From NCBI GenBank assembly GCA_035651595.1, contig DASRFJ010000301.1, positions 1-12,458 on the forward strand: a stretch of DNA of 12,458 nt, read 5' to 3'. Positions 7,305-12,458 of this stretch are shown piece by piece. Under the pieces are notes generated by a model, which saw nothing but the letters and a program-made list of their open reading frames with translations, searched no databases and was not told the origin of the DNA. This DNA comes from JAFARZ01 sp035651595 (GTDB taxonomy: Bacteria; Actinomycetota; Actinomycetes; Streptosporangiales; Streptosporangiaceae). The position numbers and the translations under genes are program-made. Every line of letters starts with the position of its first letter. The first letter of the stretch is position 1.

Positions 7305-8024
7305 GTGACCACGTCGAATCCCGATCCACCGGGGCGGATCGTCGTCGTCGACGACGATCCGACTGTGGCCGACGTCGTCGGCCGGTACCTGATCCGCGAC
7401 GGCCATTCGGTCGAGTGCGTGCATGACGGCTATGAGGCGCTGCGCCGCGTGGCCGAGGCACCGCCTGACCTGGTCGTGCTGGATCTCATGCTCCCCGGCA
7501 TGGATGGGCTCGAAGTGTGCCGCAGGCTGCGGGCGCGCTGGCCGATCCCGGTCGTGATGCTGACCGCGCTCGGTGACGAGACCGACCGGCTGGTCGGCTT
7601 CGAGACCGGCGCGGACGACTACGTCACCAAGCCGTTCAGCCCTCGTGAGCTGGCGCTGCGCGTTCGCTCGGTGCTGCGCCGGTCGCGTGGCACGGGGCTG
7701 CCGGACCGGCCCGATCTCGGCGCCATCAAGGACGGCGATCTGGTCGTCGACCTTGGCGCGCACGAGGTCCGTTCCCGCGGCGAGCTCATCCAGCTCACGT
7801 CGCGCGAGTACGACCTGCTCGTCTTCCTGATGCAGAACCCGCGCAAGGCGTTCACCAGGGAGCAACTGCTCCAGGACGTGTGGAGCTGGACGTTCGGCGA
7901 CACGTCGACCGTCACCGTGCATGTCCGGCGGCTGCGGGAGAAACTGGAGCCGGACCCGACGATGCCGCGCAGGATCGTCACCGTGTGGGGGGTCGGATAC
8001 CGGTACGAACCGGAGGCCGCATGA
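7305..8024 (+). CDS. OmpR-family response regulator
   Basis: A 239-residue two-domain regulator. The receiver domain (about 11-125) has the acidic pocket Asp16-Asp17, phospho-acceptor Asp60 in VVLDLMLPGMDG, Thr87 in MLTALGD and Lys109 in TKPFSPREL. The C-terminal winged helix (about 140-236) has LTSREYDLL, REQLLQDVW, the recognition-helix region TVTVHVRRLREKL and the closing hairpin VWGVGYRY. Phosphorylation by the adjacent kinase should promote dimer binding to tandem direct repeats. GTG 7305 gives the expected length, and a G-rich GGTAGGTAG abuts it rather than a spaced ribosome site. The end overlaps the kinase start as ATGA, so the two are translationally coupled. Likely targets by context are the divergent methyltransferase set and the two repeat sites at 4923 and 6487. 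Confidence 0.95.
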   Translation: MTTSNPDPPGRIVVVDDDPTVADVVGRYLIRDGHSVECVHDGYEALRRVAEAPPDLVVLDLMLPGMDGLEVCRRLRARWPIPVVMLTALGDETDRLVGFETGADDYVTKPFSPRELALRVRSVLRRSRGTGLPDRPDLGAIKDGDLVVDLGAHEVRSRGELIQLTSREYDLLVFLMQNPRKAFTREQLLQDVWSWTFGDTSTVTVHVRRLREKLEPDPTMPRRIVTVWGVGYRYEPEAA

Positions 8025-9259
8025 GTTCCGGCAGAGGCTCCCTCGCGCTGATCTACGGGATCGAGCCGTCGGATGTGGAGTTCATCCTCGAGTGGACGTT
8101 GGTGTCCGCGCTGGTCATTACCGTGCTCGGCGTCGTAGTGCTGCGACTGCTGGCGACGCGCTCCGTGCGGGTGATGGTGCTGGGCGTGGTGCTGGTCTCC
8201 GCGCTCACCTCGATGGCCGGTGTCGCCGTCATCGCCCGGCGAATGCTGCCCGGCGTCAACCAGGGTGTCGTCGACTACCTGATGTCGATCGCCGGACTGG
8301 CCGGCATAGCCGCCGCGCTGATCGTGGGCAGGCAGCTCATCAAGGCCAGCAGGGCGCTGTCCAACGCGGTGCAGGGCGTCGGGGAAAACGGCGTGTACAT
8401 CGCGCCCGACCGGGTGTTGCCGTCCGAGCTGTCCGAACTCTCCGACGGGCTCGCCGCCGCGCACGAGCGGCTGACCGCCGCGCGGACCCGGGAGCGGGCG
8501 CTGGAAGCCAGCCGTCGTGAGCTTGTCGCGTGGGTCAGCCACGACCTGCGGACCCCGCTGGCCGGCCTGCGGGCGATGGCCGAGGCGCTGGAGGACCAGG
8601 TCGTCATCGACCCGCGCACGGTGAACCAGTACCACACCCAGATCCGAACCGAGGTGGACCGGCTGTCCACGATGATCGACGACCTGTTCGAGCTGTCCCG
8701 TATCCACGCCGGGGCGCTGCGGCTGTCCCGCCGGATGGTCGGCCTCGAGGACGTGGTCGCCGAAGTCGTGGCCAGCGCCGAGCCGCTGGCCAGGGCCAAG
8801 GGCGTGCGGCTGACCGGCGCGGCGGTGCGCGGCATGCCGATCTACGCGGATTCGGCGGAACTCGGCCGCGCGCTGCGCAACCTGGTGACCAACGCGATAA
8901 GGCACACGCCGTCCGACGGCGTGGTGGATGTGCTAGCCGAGGTGCAGAGCGGCATGGCCTCGGTGTGCGTGTCCGACGCCTGCGGCGGCATCCCGCCGGA
9001 TGACCTGCCGAGGGTTTTCGACGTCGCGTTCCGCGGCGAGTCCGCCAGGACCCCCGGCCCGGAGGGCGGTGGCGGGCTCGGCCTGTCGATCGCCCGCGGC
9101 ATCGTGGAGGCACACTCCGGTCAGATCGCGGTTCGCAACGCCGGGCCGGGCTGCCAGTTCCTCGTCCGGCTGCCCCTCGGACACCCCACGACGGCGGCGG
9201 CTCCGGGCACCGGCCCGCAGCGCAGGCGCGCGCCGGCCAGGGCGATCCCCGCGCCCTGA
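8021..9259 (+). CDS. Membrane sensor histidine kinase, partner of the response regulator
   Basis: A 412-residue kinase with three hydrophobic helices at about 23-42, 51-72 and 87-104. Their loops are very short, so no extracellular sensor domain is present. A linker helix (about 105-165) resembles a degenerate HAMP/coiled coil. The H-box is WVSHDLRTPLAGL with His174. The ATPase domain shows the N-box (RALRNLVTNAIRHTP, Asn287 and Asn291), the G1 box (SDACGGIP, Asp319) and the G2 box (GGGGLGLSIARGIVEAHSG, 350-368). All catalytic motifs are intact. The last 25 residues are Pro/Arg/Ala-rich and probably disordered. ATG 8021 overlaps the regulator's stop by four bases. The signal is presumably sensed within or at the membrane; its identity is unknown. 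Confidence 0.94.
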   Translation: MSSGRGSLALIYGIEPSDVEFILEWTLVSALVITVLGVVVLRLLATRSVRVMVLGVVLVSALTSMAGVAVIARRMLPGVNQGVVDYLMSIAGLAGIAAALIVGRQLIKASRALSNAVQGVGENGVYIAPDRVLPSELSELSDGLAAAHERLTAARTRERALEASRRELVAWVSHDLRTPLAGLRAMAEALEDQVVIDPRTVNQYHTQIRTEVDRLSTMIDDLFELSRIHAGALRLSRRMVGLEDVVAEVVASAEPLARAKGVRLTGAAVRGMPIYADSAELGRALRNLVTNAIRHTPSDGVVDVLAEVQSGMASVCVSDACGGIPPDDLPRVFDVAFRGESARTPGPEGGGGLGLSIARGIVEAHSGQIAVRNAGPGCQFLVRLPLGHPTTAAAPGTGPQRRRAPARAIPAP

Positions 9260-9271
9260 GCGCCCCGAGTG

Positions 9272-9292
9272 CGCTGAGACTGGGTCCCAGCG
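9272..9292 (+). terminator. Weak hairpin after the two-component genes
   Basis: CGCTG (9272-9276) pairs with CAGCG (9288-9292), with one mismatch and two more inner pairs around a 5-nt loop. It lies 12 nt after the kinase stop and has no U-run. It may be a weak terminator, or the transcript may continue into the GT39 gene 113 bp downstream. Confidence 0.25.
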
Positions 9293-9372
9293 ACAAGAAG
9301 ATAGCCTGATCAGATCCGGGACAGCGCTAGCGGGGCCGGCCGTACCGGCGGCCCACGCGTGGAAGGACAAGC

Positions 9373-10953
9373 GTGGCGGAACTGGCGGAGCGCGAGCAGG
9401 CGCCCGGACACGCGGACCGGGGGACCGGCCGGTCCGCGGCCCGCGGACTCCCCGGCTGGCTGGTCGTCGTGGTCCCGGCGCTGGCCGCGTTCTTCGCCAC
9501 CTGGATCGGCCTGTCCGGTCCGTCGCTGTGGCGCGACGAGGCGTACACCAAGGACGCTGCCAGCCGCTCGCTGAGCCACCTGTTCACCCTGCTCGGCCAC
9601 ACCGACGCGGTGCACGGTGCCTACTACGTCCTCATCCATTTCGTCGCGGCGGGCATCGGTACCTCCGACGCGGCGCTGCGGTTCCCCTCGGTGTGCGCCA
9701 TGGCGGTGGCCACCGGGTTCACCGCCGCCGCGGGCCGGCGGGCGGCCATGCTGGCCGGCGGCCGCTGGCCGGGCGTGACCGGGCTGCTGTCCGGCCTGCT
9801 GTTCGCGGCCGCGCCCTACATGACGTACTACGCGCAGATGGCACGCTCTTACGCGTTGGTGACGATGTGCGCGACGATCGCGAGCTACCTGCTGCTCCGC
9901 GCCGCGGGCGATGCCGCCGGCGACGGCGGCTGGAAATGGTGGCTCGGCTACGGTCTGGCCGTGGCCTGCACCGGCCTGTTCAACACGTTCGGGCTGCTGA
10001 TCCTGCCCGCGCACGCGCTGACCCTGCTGGTGGTACCGCGCCGTCGCATCGTGCTGGCGTGGCTGCTCTCGGCCGCAACGTCAGTCGTGGTACTTGTTCC
10101 ATTGCTCTTGAGCGCTTTCAGCCAGCGCGTCCAGATCAGCTGGCTGCCTAAGCCGGGCACCAAGACGCTCACCACGCTGGCCAGTGACCTGGCCGGGTCG
10201 AAGGCACTGATCGCGCCCGTCGCGCTGCTCGCGATCGGCGGCGTGATCGCCGGGGTCCTGGCCGGACGCCGGCTGTCTCCCGCCGCGCTCGCGCTGCCGT
10301 GGCTGGTGGTTCCCCCGGCCGTGCTGCTCGCTGTGTCTGCCGTCAAGCCCGTGTACAGCCAGCGGTACGTGGAATTCTGCCTGCCCGCGCTGGCCATTCT
10401 GGTGGCGGCCGGCCTCACCGGCCTGGCCCGGCTGCTGGCCACCACCTCGCTGGTCCGGCGCGGCGGCGGCTCTCGGGCGACGGCGCTCGCCTGGGCGCCG
10501 TCCGCGGTTGTGCTGGCGCTGATCGCCGTGCTGCTGATCTCGCCGCAGCACGCGATCCGTCAGTCCTCGGCCAGGCCAGACAACCTGCGGTACGCCTCCC
10601 AGGTTGTCGCGGCTCACGAGCTGCCCGGCGATGTGGTCTTTTACCTGCCGAACGACATGTATGTGCTTGGTACTGGTTACCCCGCGCCGTTCCGCAAACT
10701 GCGTGACATCGCGCTCGGTGAGTCGGCGGTCGCCTCGGGCACGCTCGCCGGGCAGGAGGTAAGCAGCCCGGCGGAGCTGGCCAGCCGGTTCACCGACGTA
10801 ACGCGGGTGTGGTTCGTCACCGGCGACCTCAACGGCAAGTTCCCCACGGCCAGTAGCCCGGTGGACAAGGAGATGATGACGCTCGTCTCCGGGATGCACG
10901 TCATCGGTCAGTGGCGGGCCGGCGAGGTGCTGCTGACGCTGTACTCCGCCTAG
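9373..10953 (+). CDS. GT39-like polytopic membrane glycosyltransferase (GT-C fold)
   Basis: A 526-residue protein. A short cytoplasmic N-terminus leads to a first helix (about 28-46), then the catalytic outer loop SLWRDEAYTKDA with Asp55-Glu56, the hallmark acidic pair of GT39/ArnT-like transferases. DAVHGAYYVLIH (78-89) follows, then about ten more helices to residue ~395. The C-terminal ~130 residues form a soluble outer domain (YLPNDMYVLGTGYP). The family uses polyprenyl-phosphate sugars on the outer membrane face. GTG 9373 is supported by GGAAGGA five bases upstream. It is co-directional with the kinase but separated by 113 bp, so operon membership is uncertain. The gene's stop TAG overlaps the stop of the convergent sigma factor gene at CTAG (10950-10953), with no terminator between. 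Acceptor unknown. Confidence 0.85.
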   Translation: MAELAEREQAPGHADRGTGRSAARGLPGWLVVVVPALAAFFATWIGLSGPSLWRDEAYTKDAASRSLSHLFTLLGHTDAVHGAYYVLIHFVAAGIGTSDAALRFPSVCAMAVATGFTAAAGRRAAMLAGGRWPGVTGLLSGLLFAAAPYMTYYAQMARSYALVTMCATIASYLLLRAAGDAAGDGGWKWWLGYGLAVACTGLFNTFGLLILPAHALTLLVVPRRRIVLAWLLSAATSVVVLVPLLLSAFSQRVQISWLPKPGTKTLTTLASDLAGSKALIAPVALLAIGGVIAGVLAGRRLSPAALALPWLVVPPAVLLAVSAVKPVYSQRYVEFCLPALAILVAAGLTGLARLLATTSLVRRGGGSRATALAWAPSAVVLALIAVLLISPQHAIRQSSARPDNLRYASQVVAAHELPGDVVFYLPNDMYVLGTGYPAPFRKLRDIALGESAVASGTLAGQEVSSPAELASRFTDVTRVWFVTGDLNGKFPTASSPVDKEMMTLVSGMHVIGQWRAGEVLLTLYSA

Positions 10954-11519
10954 GACTCGGCCTTGGCGGGGTTCAGCGTGCCCTGCAACTGCTCACGCAG
11001 CTTGCGGCGGCCACGGTGCAGCCGGGACATGACCGTGCCGACCGGCGTGCCCATGATCTCGGCGATCTCCCGGTACGGGTAGCCCTCGACGTCGGCGAGA
11101 TACACCGCGGTGCGGAATTCCCCGGGCAGGTCGCGCAGGGCGCGCAGCAGGTCCGAGTCGGTGGTCCGGTCCAGCGCCTCGGCCTCGGCCGAAGGCACCG
11201 GCGGCGACAGCCGGTCCGCGGACATCTGCCATTCCTGCAGGTCGCTGCCGAGCGCCTGCTGCGGTTCGCGGCGGCGCTTGCGGTAGACGTTGATGAACGT
11301 CGTGGTCAGGATGCGGTTCAGCCAGGCCCGCAGGTTCGTGCCGGGGGTGAACTGGGCGAAAGCCGCATAGGCCTTGGCCGAGGTTTCCTGTACCAGATCC
11401 TCGGCGTCGGTCGGGTTGCGCGTCATCCGGAGCGCGGCGGGGTAAAGCTGACCAAGCTGCGGGATGACGTCGCGCTCAAAGCGTGCGCGGTCCTCGCTAG
11501 AGTGTTCGGCTCGGCTCAT
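10950..11519 (-). CDS. ECF RNA polymerase sigma factor, SigR/SigH-like
   Basis: A 189-residue ECF sigma factor. Region 2 spans about 22-83 (LYPAALRMTRNPTDAEDLVQ, then GTNLRAWLNRILTTTFINVYRK); region 4 spans about 123-175 with the helix-turn-helix YREIAEIMGTPVGTVMSRLHRGRRKL split around 149-174. The wording closely follows the SigR (Streptomyces) / SigH (Mycobacterium) group, which controls thiol-oxidative and heat stress genes and is normally held by a zinc-binding anti-sigma factor encoded just downstream. No such gene is here: the stop codon is shared with the convergent GT39 gene. ATG 11519 has GGAG six bases upstream. No GGAAT/GTT-type autoregulatory promoter was found in the 130-bp leader, so control may differ from classical SigR. 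Confidence 0.9.
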   Translation of the reverse strand: MSRAEHSSEDRARFERDVIPQLGQLYPAALRMTRNPTDAEDLVQETSAKAYAAFAQFTPGTNLRAWLNRILTTTFINVYRKRRREPQQALGSDLQEWQMSADRLSPPVPSAEAEALDRTTDSDLLRALRDLPGEFRTAVYLADVEGYPYREIAEIMGTPVGTVMSRLHRGRRKLREQLQGTLNPAKAES

Positions 11520-11537
11520 GGTTCGCTCCGGTGGTAG

Positions 11538-11558
11538 GCGTCTTGACTATATAGACGC
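11538..11558 (-). promoter_or_regulatory. Inverted repeat with TATAGT box upstream of the sigma factor gene
   Basis: GCGTCT (11538-11543) and AGACGC (11553-11558) are perfect arms around a 9-nt AT-rich centre. On the minus strand the centre holds TATAGT (11551-11546), a fair -10 box 26 nt before the sigma ATG. The -35 position is only a T-run. It could be a -10-driven promoter covered by an operator, or a leader hairpin. The TTGACA at 11592-11587 has no good -10 partner at 17-18 bp. Confidence 0.35.
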
Positions 11559-11590
11559 ACTGGAGGGCAAAAAACGTCCCCCGTGTTGTC

Positions 11591-11610
11591 AAAATCACGT
11601 TACTACGTGA
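11591..11610 (-). terminator. Second hairpin with T-run, terminator or operator
   Basis: Perfect arms TCACGT (11595-11600) and ACGTGA (11605-11610) around a 4-nt spacer. In the minus-strand transcript the stem is followed by UUUU (11594-11591), immediately downstream of the main terminator. The symmetrical ACGT-containing palindrome could equally be a protein-binding site in front of the sigma gene. Confidence 0.5.
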
Positions 11611-11632
11611 AAAACCTGACGCCCATGTCAGG
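11610..11632 (-). terminator. Intrinsic terminator of the protein mannosyltransferase gene
   Basis: Read on the minus strand, CCTGAC (11632-11627), a six-base loop ATGGGC and GTCAGG (11620-11615) form a perfect stem, followed at once by five U residues (11614-11610). It lies 17 nt after the mannosyltransferase stop. This is a textbook intrinsic terminator and separates that gene from the co-directional sigma gene. Confidence 0.8.
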
Positions 11633-11649
11633 GTAGGGCTTAGCCCGGC

Positions 11650-12458
11650 TCAGATCCAGCCCTTGCCTATCCGGTACCACATGTGGCTCAGCCAGTCGGA
11701 GTACGGGATCACCTTGCCGGCGAAGATCGGGTAGAAGTAGTAGAACATCAGCAGCACGGTGAGCAGGTACGCACCCACCACGCCCGCACCGATGGACCGG
11801 CGCACGATCGTAGCCGAAGCCTGGCCGATGATCAACCCCAGACAGAGGGTCAGCGACAAGATCAGGAACGGCTCGAACTCGAGAGCGTAGTAGAAGAACT
11901 TGGTCCTGGATACCAGCGGGAACCAGGGCAGCCAGCCCGCGGCCACGCCGCACAGCACCGCGCCGGCCCGCCAGTCCCGGTGCAGCAGCCACCAGCACAG
12001 GCAGAAGAACAAGGCCAGGATCGCGCCCCACCAGATGGCCGGCGTGCCCAGCGCCAGGACCTCCTGCGACCACTCCGGTCCGCTGTAGCCAGACGGGCAG
12101 TAATGGGAGGGGCCGGGAACAGGTCCGGTGTAGCACTCGTAGAAGAAGGCGACCGGCCGGGTCATCAGCAGCCAGTCCCACGGCTGCGACTGGTACGGAT
12201 GCCGCGCGGTAAGCGTCACCCCGAAGTGGATTGCCTGGTAGTGGTACTTGTACAGCGAGTACAGCGCGGAGATCACCGGGATCCGGATCCCGTTCTCTTG
12301 CGCGTAGTTCCGGAAGAACCCGGTGCCGGTGATGAGCCAGTTGGACCAGGTGGCGATGTAGACGGCGAACGGGATGACCAGGTAGGTGACGGGCAGCCAG
12401 AGCACGTCCCTGGTGAAGGTGCCGTACCAGAACGCGCGCAGCCCGGCCGCGCGGCGTG
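11650..12458 (-). CDS. pmt: Dolichyl-phosphate-mannose-type protein O-mannosyltransferase, C-terminal part
   Basis: The frame is open to the window end (upstream residues read AAGLRAFWYGTFTRDVLWLP), so the N-terminus with the catalytic Asp-Glu loop lies outside; about 269 residues are visible. The segment has a large outer loop (about residues 40-140 of the fragment: YHYQAIHFGV, HPYQSQPWDWLLMTRPVAFFY) and then four to five helices (WWGAILALFF, FYYALEFEPFLILSLTLCLG, VVGAYLLTVLLMFYYFYPI). It ends IPYSDWLSHMWY. This matches the C-terminal four-TM module of bacterial PMT enzymes, which transfer mannose from polyprenyl-phosphate-mannose to secreted proteins as Sec translocation proceeds. An intrinsic terminator follows the stop. 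Assignment is strong; substrate proteins are unknown. Confidence 0.92.
   Translation of the reverse strand, partial: RRAAGLRAFWYGTFTRDVLWLPVTYLVIPFAVYIATWSNWLITGTGFFRNYAQENGIRIPVISALYSLYKYHYQAIHFGVTLTARHPYQSQPWDWLLMTRPVAFFYECYTGPVPGPSHYCPSGYSGPEWSQEVLALGTPAIWWGAILALFFCLCWWLLHRDWRAGAVLCGVAAGWLPWFPLVSRTKFFYYALEFEPFLILSLTLCLGLIIGQASATIVRRSIGAGVVGAYLLTVLLMFYYFYPIFAGKVIPYSDWLSHMWYRIGKGWI

Noticed and set aside
7619..8905. 428-residue minus-strand open frame across the two-component genes
   Set aside because: It spans two well-supported genes in antisense and has shadow-like composition (Gly/His/Gln/Arg).
9335..9349. GCCGG-CCGTA-CCGGC hairpin just before the GT39 ribosome site
   Set aside because: Five-base GC arms are expected by chance at this base composition; nothing else supports a regulatory role.
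11520..11649. SigR-type autoregulatory promoter (GGAAT...GTT) before the sigma gene
   Set aside because: No GGAAT occurs on the minus strand in this leader, and TTGACA at 11592-11587 lacks a matching -10 at normal spacing.

Overview
The window is about 70% GC, densely packed, and shows strong third-position G/C, frequent GTG starts and many overlapping start/stop codons. This points to a high-GC actinomycete (Actinomycetota). A SigR/SigH-type sigma factor, an actinobacterial protein O-mannosyltransferase and a Streptomyces-like membrane molybdoenzyme fit this. I cannot name the genus. No rRNA, tRNA, CRISPR array, complete insertion sequence or phage gene is visible.

Layout. (1) 1-306: the 3' end of a GH31 alpha-xylosidase-like glycosidase. 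(2) 331-2437: an overlapping MoxR-type AAA+ ATPase and VWA-domain (CoxE-like) pair. (3) 2438-2716: a convergent intergenic region with a 47-bp near-perfect hairpin and a second GC hairpin. (4) 7137 down to 2717, minus strand: a co-directional set of SAM-dependent methyltransferase, GT87-like polytopic glycosyltransferase, 4-TM membrane protein with a Tyr/Gln/Gly-rich tail, and Tat-exported molybdopterin oxidoreductase. The last two overlap by one base (TAGTG) and appear to be the two halves of a protein that is a single chain in other actinomycetes. (5) 7305-9259, plus strand: a divergently transcribed OmpR-type response regulator and histidine kinase overlapping as ATGA. (6) 9373-10953: a GT39-like membrane glycosyltransferase. 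(7) 11519-10950, minus strand: a SigR-like ECF sigma factor whose stop codon shares CTAG with the stop of the convergent GT39 gene, with no anti-sigma gene beside it. (8) 11650-12458, minus strand: the C-terminal part of a protein O-mannosyltransferase, followed by two consecutive terminator-like hairpins.

The most interesting signal is a pair of matching tandem-repeat sites, GTAAGC-(11-bp period)-TAAGA, at 6487-6504 and 4923-4940. Each lies exactly 50 nt upstream of the chosen start codon of the next gene (GT87 and the 4-TM protein). An 11-bp direct repeat is typical of OmpR-family response-regulator sites, and such a regulator is encoded next door. My working inference is that the two-component system, methyltransferase, GT87 enzyme and split membrane molybdoenzyme form one cell-envelope regulon. 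Its physiological substrate cannot be told from the sequence.
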